Source of the DNA: Neocallimastix lanati (nom. inval.)
Lineage: Eukaryota > Neocallimastigomycota > Neocallimastigomycetes > Neocallimastigales > Neocallimastigaceae
Length of the DNA: 11,000 bases
Direction of reading: 5' to 3'
NCBI GenBank assembly: GCA_016946835.1
Contig: JACVTC010000017.1
Location: 1,384,001-1,395,000 of the forward strand
Shown in pieces: positions 1 to 7,419 of this stretch. The first letter of the stretch is position 1; the number at the start of each line of letters is the position of its first letter. A program made the translations under genes and the position numbers. The notes under the pieces are model-generated. The model was not told the origin of the DNA. It saw nothing but the letters and a program-made list of their open reading frames with translations, and ran no database searches.

Positions 1-999
1 TTTAATTTTGCCAAAAATAAAGTTATCCATAATAAGGATGAAAAATTTCGTACGAAAAATTTTAATGAAGAATTTGATAAAAATTTGATTAAAGCTAATA
101 CTAGCTGTAATAATAATATCAATAATGACCAAAAATTAATAATTAGAGTTAAAAGACCAGGTATGCCGCTTGAAAATAATAAGCATAAAGTTCAGAAAAT
201 GGAGGAAATATCCAACATTACAAATAATAATCCAAAAGACTATTATGAAGCTATTACTTGCGAAGAAAGTGAAGAATGGATTAAAGCTATATCTACCGAG
301 TTGCAAAATTTAAAGGAAAATAATACAATGACCATAATATCAGAGCTACCAGAAGGAATTAAACCACTTAGTCCTAGATGGGTATTTACGAAGAAATATG
401 ATGGGAATAACAATTTAGAAAAATACAAAGCAAGATTAGTAGTAAAAGGATATAATCAAATTGAAGGAGTCGATTATGAATTAACTTTTTCTCCAACACT
501 ACCAGTAGAAAGTTTGAGATTAACAATAGCATTAGCTTCTTTATTTAATTGGAACATTCAACAATTAGATGTGAAAGGCGCATATCTCAATGCCAAGTTA
601 CATAATGATATCTATATGAAACTACCAGAAGGACATGAAAATTATAATGAAGGTTATTGCAAATTAAATAAGGCACTTTATGGATTGAAACAGGCTGGTC
701 GAGAATGGAACCAAACTATTAGCAAATTTTTGATCAAAAAAGGACTATATCAACTAAGAAGTGAACAATGCTTATTCGTTAAGTGGGATAATAAAAATAA
801 TGTAATATGTTTAGTAGCCTTATATGTCGATGATATGTTAATAACAGGTATTAAAGAAGAAATTTTTAATATTGTTAATATTATTAAGAGCAATTTTAAA
901 ATATCCAAGTGTGAAGAAATAAATCATATTTTAGGATTAAATGTTAGGAAAAATAAATTCGGATATACAATTTCTCAAGAAAACTTGAAAATATTTTAA
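1..999 (+). pseudogene. Ty1/copia retrotransposon Pol, reverse transcriptase part (5' end outside window)
   Basis: The reading frame is open from the first base of the window, so the element continues to the left; the TTG at 85 is not a true start. The product carries the copia-type RT domain (RVT_2 family), which copies element RNA into cDNA in the virus-like particle. Recognisable blocks are the entry motif SPRWVFTKK at about 373-399, KARLVVKGYNQ at about 427-459, QLDVKGAYLNA with a catalytic Asp at about 562-594, KALYGLKQAGREWN at about 670-711, and the active-site box YVDD at 823-834. All catalytic aspartates of these boxes are present. The frame ends at TAA 997-999, while family members continue through RNase H. 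The continuation lies in another frame from 957 onward, so this copy carries a 1-nt (or 4-nt) loss near 984-996. Integrase and Gag are not in the window. Confidence 0.93.
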
Positions 1000-1763
1000 A
1001 GAAATTTAATATTAAAGAAAATCAAAAAGTTTCTACTCCATGTACTGGTGATGACGTTAAACTAATTAATAAAACACCTTTTGATAAGACTATTTATCAG
1101 AGCGCAGTTGGTTGTTTAATACATGTATCTAAATCGACAAGACCTGATATATCATTCTCTGTTAGTAAGGCATCAAGAAAAAACTCAAATCCAACAGTAT
1201 CAGATTGGAACAAAGTAGTTAACATCCTTAAATATTTAAATCAAACTAAGAATTATTGCATTTCATACAAAAACAAAGGAGAATTAATTGGTTACACTGA
1301 TTCTGATTTTGCTAGAGATTTATCAAATAGTAAATCCACTTCAGGAAATATTTTTTTCTTAGCCTCAGGACCAATCGCTTGGATGTCCAGACAACAGCAA
1401 TCAGTAACAAGATCTACTGCAGAAGCAGAATATATTGCCCTTTCCGAAGCTGTAGCAAATGGTTTATGGATTAAAAATATGCTAAATGAAATGTTTAAAA
1501 AGAAATTTGTAATAAATTTAAATGGAGACAACAGAGCATCTTTATTTGCTGCTGAAAATTATGCTATTAGTAAAAAACTTAGACATGTAAGAGTTAGCTA
1601 TCACTACTTTAAAGAAAATATTGAAAGAAAAGAAGTAATTTTACATTACATTAAATCTGAAGAAAATTTAGCAGATATTTTAACAAAAGATGTTAATAAA
1701 AATCAAATAACTAATTTTGCAAACAAAGTCTTTGATAATACTTTGTTTAGGGAGGAATGTTAG
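957..1763 (+). pseudogene. Ty1/copia Pol, RNase H and C-terminal part (frameshifted relative to RT)
   Basis: This frame is open from just after a stop at 954-956 to TAG at 1761-1763. Homology to the RT tail starts near 984 (LENILKKF). It covers the connection segment with GCLIHVSKSTRPDISF (about 1110-1157), then RNase H, which removes element RNA during reverse transcription. Acidic RNase H motifs are all visible: TDSDF at 1296-1310, AEAEY at 1419-1433 and GDN at 1524-1532, followed by the family's C-terminal pattern KKLRHVRVSYHYF and ADILTK. An internal ATG at 1383 is not a real start, because conserved sequence lies upstream of it. The last Cys codon and the stop lie inside the putative LTR. 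Apart from the frame break I see no lesion, so the copy is young or the break is a sequencing error next to an A/T-rich run. Confidence 0.92.
1749..1757 (+). promoter_or_regulatory. Polypurine tract, plus-strand primer of the copia element
   Basis: AGGGAGGAA is a purine-only run directly before the sequence TGTTAG. In LTR retrotransposons a purine tract abutting the 3' LTR resists RNase H and primes plus-strand DNA synthesis. The position at the end of pol and the TG right after it fit this role. Confidence 0.75.
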
Positions 1764-2139
1764 AAAATTAGTATTTTTAGTTTAAATTTTTAATTAACAC
1801 TTTGTTCAATACTTTTATTTTATTATAATTTTAAATATTAAATATTAAATAGTATATTATAAATAAATAGGATATATTACAATAATATATAATTTATATA
1901 GTTTATGATACAAATAATATAGTTTTGAAATTTTTTATAAGCCTCTTTTATATTATTTCTAATAAGTCATGTATTTAATATAATAAATATGTACGTTCCA
2001 TTGAATGTAATTTTTATGAATATAAAAATATTAAATCATGTATTATTATTAAAAAATAGGTTCTTTAATAAAAATAAAACTTTTAGTAAAAAGTAAATAT
2101 TTATTTACGATTTTTTGTTTCTAATAATCCAAAGAATAG

Positions 2140-2173
<34 letters not shown>

Positions 2174-2196
2174 TGAAAAGAAAAAAAAAAAAAAAA
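2140..2196. repeat. Poly-T (27) followed by poly-A (16)
   Basis: An uninterrupted T tract at 2140-2166 is followed within 15 bases by an A tract at 2181-2196. The two can pair as a hairpin. Runs of this kind occur throughout the window's non-coding DNA. Confidence 0.9.
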
Positions 2197-2314
2197 GGTT
2201 ATTAAAGTAATAAATTATTTTATTTTATTTTTAATTAATTAAATATTTTTTTTTTATTTAATATTAATCAAAGTTAATTCTATTATGATTGTTCAATAGA
2301 TATGAATCATCATG

Positions 2315-2322
2315 TATAAATA
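2315..2322 (+). promoter_or_regulatory. Possible LTR TATA box
   Basis: TATAAATA lies in one of the few non-homopolymer stretches of the putative LTR and overlaps the 16-bp palindrome. In a genome this AT-rich the motif alone is weak evidence. Confidence 0.25.
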
Positions 2323-2334
2323 AGCTAGCTTATT
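2319..2334. repeat. 16-bp perfect palindrome in putative LTR
   Basis: AATAAGCT is followed directly by its reverse complement AGCTTATT. It is flanked by partly complementary arms, CATCATGTAT on the left and ATACATATATGATG on the right, giving a larger imperfect cruciform or a dimeric protein site. Confidence 0.6.
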
Positions 2335-2506
2335 AATCTAATACATATATGATGTAATTAATACCACCTATATGTTATATATGTAATATATATATGTTTA
2401 TACAAGATATTTATATTAAACTTTCCATGTCCATTCAAATGATAATATTATATAAATGAAAAAAGAAAAAAATTAATAATGACAATACAAAAAAAAAAAA
2501 AAAAAT

Positions 2507-2675
2507 AATTCAATTATTTATTATTTATTATTCAATTATTTATTATTTATTATTCAATTATTTATTACTTATTATTTATTATTTATTATTTACTTATTAT
2601 TTATTATTTATTATTTATTATTTATTATTTATTATTCAATTATTTATTATTTATTATTTACTTATTATTTATTAT
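2507..2675. repeat. TTTATTA heptanucleotide array, first block
   Basis: Repeats of TTTATTA are interspersed with the variants ATTCAATTATTTA and TTACTTATTA. The same variants recur in the second block at 2915-3294, so the two blocks share an origin. Confidence 0.9.
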
Positions 2676-2697
2676 GTTAAGTAACTGAAATCTAACA

Positions 2698-2914
2698 ATC
2701 TCAATTATGTTAATATGGCTTTTATTTATTTATATTTAATTATATGAATATTACATAATAAAGAATATTACAGTTTAACAAAATATAATAAATAAGATTT
2801 ATAATAACTATTTAATAACTATCTAATAACAAATGTATTTATAATGTGGCTAATTGTGGCGTATAAATATTACAATGTATAATGTATAATTATACTGTAG
2901 CTAATACTTAACAT
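2698..2914. other. AT-rich spacer between the two heptanucleotide arrays
   Basis: Non-repetitive AT-rich DNA without an ORF or RNA gene that I can recognise. It separates two related TTTATTA arrays and would be flanking genomic DNA if the LTR ends at 2697. Confidence 0.5.
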
Positions 2915-3294
2915 ATTATGTATTATTTACGTATTATTTATTATTTATTATTTATTATTCAATTATTTATTATTTATTATTTATTATTTATTATTCAATT
3001 ATTTATTATGTATTATTTACGTATTATTTATTATTTATTATTTATTTACTTATTATTTATTATTTATTATTTATTATTTATTATTTATTATTTATTATTT
3101 ATTATTTATTATTTATTATTTATTATTTATTATTTATTATTTATTATTTATTATTTATTATTTATTATTTATTAATAAATACTCTTTTTATTATTAATTA
3201 TTTATTATTCAATTATTTATTATTTATTATTTATTAATAAATACTCTTTTTATTATTAATTATTTATTATTCAATTATTTATTATTTATTATTT
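2915..3294. repeat. TTTATTA heptanucleotide array, second block
   Basis: A long array of the 7-bp unit TTTATTA. The central part, about 3050-3173, is nearly pure. Because 7 is not a multiple of 3, the array translates into a repeating YYLLFII pattern that is an artefact and not a gene. The right part carries a 62-bp higher-order duplication at 3174-3294. Confidence 0.93.
3174..3294. repeat. 62-bp tandem duplication inside the heptanucleotide array
   Basis: A unit starting AATAAATACTCTTTTTATT at 3174 recurs at 3236 with no visible mismatch up to about 3294. The rare ACTC marker sits at 3181 and 3243, exactly 62 bp apart. Confidence 0.9.
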
Positions 3295-3590
3295 TTAATT
3301 ATATAATTATAAAGTGAAACATAAATAAATTTACTAAAAAAAAGAAAATTAAATCAACCTTAAAAAGAAATATAATAATTAATTCCATATATTAGAAAAT
3401 ATATAAAATATAATACTACAATATATAATACAGTATATAAAATAATATTCAAGAGTATAATCAGATAATATAATTTATATATAAAAGAATATATATTACT
3501 GAATAAAAAACATCATAAAAAAAGAAATAATTAATTTAAAAAGTCAAAAAAGTTTATGTGTAAAAAAGCAAAAAAAAAGAAAGAAAATTT
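3295..3590. other. AT-rich gene-free stretch
   Basis: Mixed A/T sequence with short A runs and no ORF, splice pattern or RNA gene that I can recognise on either strand. Confidence 0.6.
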
Positions 3591-3715
3591 CCGCTTCTAT
3601 TCTGTCTAATTTAAGATTTCCACCAACTTAAAGTGTTTCTTGATGATTGATTGGTGGAAGAGAAAGAAAAAGATTTTTTGATTTTAGATAGTTGAAATAT
3701 GAAATAAGGTTAGAA
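3590..3715. other. Higher-complexity island with a 9-bp hairpin
   Basis: This is the only mixed-composition stretch between the copia element and the GST gene. It contains an exact inverted repeat, TTCCACCAA at 3618-3626 and TTGGTGGAA at 3651-3659, with a 24-nt loop. The right arm holds a reversed CCAAT motif (ATTGG). No ORF crosses it. It could be a distal regulatory element, a MITE relic or a small RNA; the sequence does not decide. Confidence 0.35.
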
Positions 3716-3757
3716 CATGTTCATTTTTTTTAAATTTAAATTATAATAAAATATACC

Positions 3758-3760
3758 AAA

Positions 3761-3844
<84 letters not shown>

Positions 3845-3916
3845 AAATAAATAAATAAATAATAAATAAATAAATAAATAAATAAATAATAAATAAATAA
3901 ATAATAATAATAAAAA
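3758..3916. repeat. (TAAA)n tetranucleotide array
   Basis: An almost perfect array of TAAA repeats with a few TAA interruptions in the right half. The minus-strand YLFI reading frames across it are repeat artefacts. Confidence 0.95.
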
Positions 3917-4490
3917 GGCATTTAAACTATTTTTTTTGTTTAACAATTGAAATTGTCAAATGTTTTGTCTATTAAAAAGTTTTTTTTTTTATTATACTTT
4001 TGTTAATTATTATTTTTAAATCATAAGACAAAACATAAATAATTTTTGCTTATTTTATTATAGTGCATAAAAAGCATTCATAAAAAAAAAAAAAATGAAG
4101 GCAATTATTAATAAATAAATAAAAGAAAATAAAAATAAATGAACAGAAAGAAGTAAAAAAAAAAAAATAAAAATAAACTTTTGATTATAGTTGGAAAAAA
4201 AAATTTTTTTTTTATTTTTTTTATAAAATGAAATTTTAATTTAAAATTTTTAATTAATTTTTTAAAAAAAAAAGACAAATTAAATAAATAAATAAATAAT
4301 ACATAAATAAATAAATAATAAATAAATTAATTGAAATTAAATAAAGGAGTTAATTTTTATATATTTTATTTTGATATGAATGGAAAGTATTTTTATTTAA
4401 ATATATTATTTAATTATTTAATTATTTACTTATTTAACTATTATTAATAGTTTTAATAACGGAAGGAAAGAAAGAACGAAAAAAAAAGAA
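3917..4490. other. AT-rich upstream region of the GST gene
   Basis: Homopolymer-rich DNA with no gene. A second, shorter AAAT array lies at about 4282-4327. A purine-rich strip, GGAAGGAAAGAAAGAACG, occurs at about 4461-4478, immediately before the likely core promoter of the downstream gene. Confidence 0.6.
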
Positions 4491-4497
4491 AAAAAAC

Positions 4498-4506
4498 TAT
4501 AAAAAG
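4498..4506 (+). promoter_or_regulatory. Candidate TATA box of the GST gene
   Basis: TATAAAAAG lies about 93 bp upstream of the ATG at 4599, after a purine-rich strip and before a short CATCATTCA segment that could be near the transcription start. Spacing is plausible, but the AT-rich background limits its weight. Confidence 0.35.
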
Positions 4507-4598
4507 AGATAAAATTTTCTTTGAAATAAAAAATATTTTTTATTCATCATTCAAAAAAAAAAAAAAATTAAAAAATAAAAATTTTCGAAAAAGCAATA

Positions 4599-5509
4599 AT
4601 GGATTCCAAATTTGAAGTTTTCTATTTCCCAATCAAAGGTAGAGCTGAATTAGTTCGTTTACTTTTAGTTGCTGCTAAGGCTAACTGGGAAAGCAAAGGT
4701 GTAACCGATTGGCCAAAGGAAAAGTTCTCTACTGAAGGTTTATTATACAAGCAAGTTCCTATGTTAATTGAACATAAATCAAATGGTAAGGAACTTCGTT
4801 TAGTTCAAACTGGTGCTATTGTTAGATACATTGCAAATAAATTTAGTAAGTTTTTTTTTTTTTTTTTTGTTTTATTGATAAATATAAAAAAGTGTTATAA
4901 TTTTTTTTTCATTTTATTAAATCAATAAATATATCTATATATAATAAAAATTCTTGAATGAAATAGACTTAGTTACTGAATGCCCTTGCAAGAATGCTCT
5001 TCTTGATTCTTACTTTGTAGGACTCTATGAATTTTTCAATGGAGTCATGGGTGAAGTTTTCTCTAATTCGGTAAAGTAACAAATAAAAGAAAAAGAATTT
5101 AATATAAAATAAAATTATATTATCAATTTATAATAGACACATATGATTTATAAAAAAAAAAAAAAAGAAAAAAGAAAAAAAAAAAAAAATTAAAATATAA
5201 TATAGACAAAAAATTAAAAAAATTTATGTATTATATTAATGTAAGCAATATAAATGAATTATTCACTTATTGATTTGTTTTATGTTAATATTTATGTTTT
5301 TAATAGGGAAAGGAAAACTTTAATGAAATTATTAAGGAATATATAAAGAGTGACTTTGTTAAAAATAATATTTCTTATCAAGAAGCTATTCTTGCTAGTA
5401 ATGGTTCCAATGGTCACTACATGGACGATAAAGTATGTACTAAATTTTTTTAAATATTTTAAATATTTAAATTGATTTATTTGTAAAACAAAACAAAACA
5501 AAACAAAAC

Positions 5510-5540
<31 letters not shown>

Positions 5541-5775
5541 TTTTTTATTTATATTTTTATATTTTTATATTAATATATATATATATATTTTAATTTTTTT
5601 AAATTAGCTCACCTATGTTGATGTTATTGCCTACGGTTTTGTTGAATCTTACCTTAACATAGAAGGTTTATTTACTAAAGAAACTACTCCAAATCTCTTA
5701 AAGGTTTATGAAACTGTTGGTCAAAATCCAGATATTGCTGCCTATCTTAAATCAGATAAACGCCCAACCAATTAA
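4599..5775 (+). CDS. Glutathione S-transferase, alpha-class-like, four exons, 214 aa
   Basis: Exons are 4599-4845, 4967-5070, 5307-5432 and 5608-5775; joined they give 214 codons plus TAA. The enzyme conjugates glutathione to electrophiles in the cytosol. The N-terminal thioredoxin-like domain (residues 1-80) starts FEVFYFPIKGRAELVRLLL, with the catalytic Tyr9 and Arg15 in the positions used by alpha-class GSTs. QVP at 52-54 carries the cis-proline, and LVQTGAIVRYIA has the glutathione-binding Gln70-Thr71. The C-terminal helical domain includes the conserved LTYVDVIAY segment (160-168), the N-capping region of helix 6. Length is close to the roughly 220 aa of animal alpha GSTs. The ATG (context AATAATGG) is the first in the exon. 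Exon codons (GCT, GGT, AAG) look like those of a well-expressed gene, in sharp contrast to the flanks. Class assignment is by motif memory; a mu/sigma-like or lineage-specific class is possible. Confidence 0.93.
4846..4966 (+). other. GST intron 1 (121 nt, phase 1)
   Basis: The donor is GTAAGT and the acceptor AATAG. It splits an Asn codon and rejoins the ANKFNL motif typical after GST helix 3. The poly-T after the donor would encode a run of Phe if unspliced. Confidence 0.9.
5071..5306 (+). other. GST intron 2 (236 nt, phase 0)
   Basis: The donor is GTAAAG and the acceptor AATAG; an in-frame TAA follows the donor directly. Shifting the donor to the GT at 5076 or the acceptor by a base destroys the downstream GKENFNEI frame. 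Confidence 0.85.
5433..5607 (+). other. GST intron 3 (175 nt, phase 0)
   Basis: The donor is GTATGT and the acceptor AATTAG. It contains an (AAAAC)n run and a long poly-A, so its length probably varies between strains. Confidence 0.9.
5487..5538. repeat. (AAAAC)n plus poly-A microsatellite inside GST intron 3
   Basis: Five AAAAC units run into an A tract of nearly 30 bases, all intronic. Confidence 0.9.
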
Positions 5776-5784
5776 GGACAACTG

Positions 5785-5790
5785 AATAAA
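5785..5790 (+). terminator. Candidate polyadenylation signal of the GST gene
   Basis: AATAAA starts 10 bases after the stop codon and is followed by A-rich sequence. This is close to the stop but is the first exact match. Confidence 0.45.
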
Positions 5791-6055
5791 TAAAAAAAAA
5801 TATTATATAAAATACAAAAAAAAAAAAAAAAGAAAAATTATTATTATTATTTAATTATAAAACAAAAAAATACTGTTTATAATTAAATATGAAAAAAAAA
5901 AAAAAAACTTGTAACAAAATAATAATAATAAATAAATAGTGCAAAATAATTAAATCATAAATAATTAATCTTTTTAATCATATTTTTTATTATTTTATTT
6001 TTATTATTTTTATTTTTATTTTTTTTTTTTTTAATTAATTTGTTTATTTTTGTGT
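5791..6055. other. AT-rich spacer after the GST gene
   Basis: Homopolymers, a short ATT/AAT patch and TTTTA repeats (about 5985-6035). No gene is seen. Confidence 0.6.
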
Positions 6056-6349
6056 TTCAATCTCACCTCATCTATTAGAAATGATGAATGATGAAACCTC
6101 AGGTATCTTATTACCTTCACTGGTTCAGGTTCTAATAGTAAAATACCCATGTCGAGTTTCATTAAAAAACTATAAGCATTTCTTCAAAAAAAAAAAGATC
6201 TAATAACGAAATTCCCGGTAAAAGAGGACTTTATATAGGGTTTCATAATTCTTGTCAAGCCTCTCTTGAAAAACGATACTTAGAAGTATATTATTTCTTT
6301 GTATACTTTTAATATTTGGAATTTCACTAAATGCTCTTATTGGTAATAT
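6056..6349 (+). pseudogene. Host LINE, left part of the endonuclease region (decayed, split by an insertion)
   Basis: Coding-like complexity begins abruptly at about 6056. Pieces read in changing frames: SGSNSKIPMSSFIKK in frame 2 (about 6122-6166), then GKRGLYIGFHNSC near 6217-6255 in frame 1, and a hydrophobic strand running into NALIGN at about 6330-6347 in frame 0. The last piece is continuous in frame and sense with LIGNIYVPYSGH at 7416, once the intervening LINE is removed. I therefore assign this stretch to the APE-type endonuclease domain of the same LINE. An A11 run (6186-6196) marks one frame change. The 5' start of the element and the N-terminal endonuclease motifs are not visible. 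Weak similarity is read by eye, so the assignment leans on the target-site duplication and the frame continuity. Confidence 0.55.
6335..6349 (+). repeat. Target-site duplication, left copy
   Basis: TCTTATTGGTAATAT is identical to 7415-7429, which begins directly after the 28-A tail of the inserted LINE. Flanking bases differ (C/A on the left, C/A on the right), so the match is exactly 15 bp. Confidence 0.8.
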
Positions 6350-6350
6350 C

Positions 6351-7154
6351 AATTCTATAAAAGCTGAGTTTTATGACAAAAACAAATTCAAAGAAACATC
6401 AAAATTTATTAAACTTTGTTATGAATATCCTGATCTTTCATATGATTTCTATTGGCTATTGAGAGCACGAAGCGGATATAGATTAGATGTTAGAATTGCT
6501 AAAGCTGCAAAAATAATAGATCAAATGTGTCCTAATTTTTGTCCCTGTTGTAAAAGTAATACACAATGGATAAGTCATTGGTTAATTGATTGTCCATTTT
6601 TCAATCATATTCGTAGTAAAGTTAATGATAAAATTTTATTTTTATATAATGCTTTCTACCGTGGCAACCTAACAAATGATATTGTTAATAATAATTATGA
6701 TTACAGCAACAGTAATAATAATAATAATAATAGTAATAATAGTAATAGTAATAATAGAAATAGTAATAATAGTAATAGTAATATTAGTTTTAGTAATATT
6801 AGTAATAGTATTATTAGTAATGTTAGTAATAGTATTGAAAATAATGTGTATATTGATTCTAGTGTGTGTGAAAAAGTGTTTAATTTCCTTCTTGGAGGTC
6901 GAAGTATTAGTAACAGTACAAGGGAATGGGAGGATCTATTTAAGTGCCAGATGAAATCTGATACTCCGTTCTTGGTGGTTACTGCGGCACTTCTCCAATC
7001 GATTATACCTATTGCTATTGGCCAGCAATGGTCTTTGTTCAATAGGTTCAAATCAAATCATACTACTACTACTAAGAGCGTCAATGTTGAAGAAACAGTA
7101 AGACAGGCCAGCAGGGCTAGCGCAACCAATGAAGATCATAATTTTGTATCTTAA
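6351..7154 (+). CDS. C-terminal part of a LINE ORF (partial), CCHC zinc motif and Asn/Ser repeat
   Basis: The frame is open from 6270, but LINE-derived sequence starts at the insertion point, giving about 267 residues to TAA 7152-7154. The motif LLRARSGYRLDVRIAKAA leads into a Cys-rich unit CX2CX8HX4C (6540-6593: CPCCK then HWLIDC). This arrangement is the typical post-RT C-terminal zinc motif of L1-like and related LINE proteins, thought to bind nucleic acid. Next comes an Asn/Ser tract encoded by AAT/AGT triplets (about 6681-6842), then a conserved-looking tail (VFNFLLGGR, EWEDLF, IIPIAIGQQW) and a Ser/Thr-rich end. There is no in-frame stop or visible frameshift, unlike in the surrounding LINE. 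The TTG at 6459 is not a start; this is a 3' fragment without its own promoter, so expression is doubtful. Confidence 0.8.
   Translation, partial: NSIKAEFYDKNKFKETSKFIKLCYEYPDLSYDFYWLLRARSGYRLDVRIAKAAKIIDQMCPNFCPCCKSNTQWISHWLIDCPFFNHIRSKVNDKILFLYNAFYRGNLTNDIVNNNYDYSNSNNNNNNSNNSNSNNRNSNNSNSNISFSNISNSIISNVSNSIENNVYIDSSVCEKVFNFLLGGRSISNSTREWEDLFKCQMKSDTPFLVVTAALLQSIIPIAIGQQWSLFNRFKSNHTTTTKSVNVEETVRQASRASATNEDHNFVS
6681..6842 (+). repeat. AAT/AGT triplet repeat coding Asn/Ser tract in LINE ORF
   Basis: The triplets AAT and AGT dominate with occasional ATT, giving N/S runs shading into S-N-I repeats. The frame is kept throughout, as triplet expansion allows. It lies between the zinc motif and the C-terminal tail. 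Confidence 0.9.
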
Positions 7155-7185
7155 AATTAGGATTAACATTGCGAAGTAAAAATTA

Positions 7186-7209
7186 ATTATTATACTTCAG
7201 TATAATAAT
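7186..7209 (+). other. 11-bp hairpin in LINE 3' UTR
   Basis: ATTATTATACT and its exact reverse complement AGTATAATAAT are separated by TC. In several LINE families a 3'-UTR stem-loop is recognised by the element's RT, so this may be part of a 3' recognition structure. Confidence 0.7.
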
Positions 7210-7357
7210 GCCCTTGTGAAGTCTTACAAATATTAATTAAATGAAACTAGAATATATTATACCATTATTTTATTTTATTTTGTGTTTTATTTTTTGTTTA
7301 TTTTTTTATCTTTTTTTTTTATTATTTTATTACATGTATTTTATCAAATATTTAATT

Positions 7358-7363
7358 AATAAA
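7358..7363 (+). terminator. LINE polyadenylation signal
   Basis: AATAAA starts 29 bases upstream of the poly-A tail at 7387, the normal distance for a cleaved and polyadenylated transcript. Confidence 0.8.
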
Positions 7364-7383
7364 GATGAAACAAGTTTGCTGCC

Positions 7384-7414
<31 letters not shown>

Positions 7415-7419
<5 letters not shown>

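Larger units (their letters stand above)
1758..2697 (+). repeat. Putative 3' LTR of the copia element (right end uncertain)
   Basis: The left end is well placed: TGTTAGA follows the polypurine tract. The right end is a choice. TCTAACA at 2691-2697 is an exact inverted match to TGTTAGA and gives canonical TG...CA ends, but makes a 940-bp LTR that contains a homopolymer block and a TTTATTA array. A shorter 369-bp version would end at 2126 with TTTCTAATA, which matches the inverted TGTTAGAAA at 8 of 9 positions but lacks the terminal CA. The 5' LTR, which would settle the length, lies outside the window. Inside are a possible TATA box at 2315-2322 and a 16-bp palindrome at 2319-2334. Confidence 0.35.
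6350..7414 (+). mobile_element. Young 5'-truncated LINE insertion with poly-A tail
   Basis: This 1,065-bp insertion is flanked by a perfect 15-bp direct repeat. It holds the end of a LINE ORF2-type reading frame, a 3' UTR of about 230 bp with a strong hairpin (7186-7209), an AATAAA at 7358-7363 and 28 A residues at 7387-7414. 5' truncation, a poly-A tail and a 7-20 bp target-site duplication are the usual marks of target-primed reverse transcription by APE-class LINEs. RT and endonuclease domains are absent because of the truncation, so the copy cannot move by itself. It lies in the same orientation as the decayed LINE it interrupts. Confidence 0.85.

Noticed and set aside
980-999. Programmed -1 frameshift in copia Pol
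   Set aside because: There is no slippery heptamer in the correct phase, and the site lies between RT and RNase H where the family does not recode.
243-1531. Minus-strand frames opposite the copia Pol (243-428 and 1292-1531)
   Set aside because: Shadows of a well-supported RT/RNase H on the plus strand.
2918-3175. Plus-strand 85-aa reading frame of repeating YYLLFII
   Set aside because: It is a translation of the TTTATTA array with no non-repeat content; an artefact.
3710-3946. Two minus-strand frames of repeating YLFI residues
   Set aside because: Translations of the (TAAA)n array; no real protein sequence.
4599-4928. A 109-aa protein starting at the GST ATG and ending in poly-Phe
   Set aside because: It reads through the GTAAGT donor into intron 1; splicing restores the conserved GST frame.
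5292-5501. Minus-strand 69-aa frame over GST exon 3
   Set aside because: Antisense shadow of exon 3 and intron 3.
6701-7051. Minus-strand poly-Leu frame and the second plus-strand Ile/Val frame across the AAT/AGT tract
   Set aside because: Off-frame translations of the triplet repeat in the LINE ORF.
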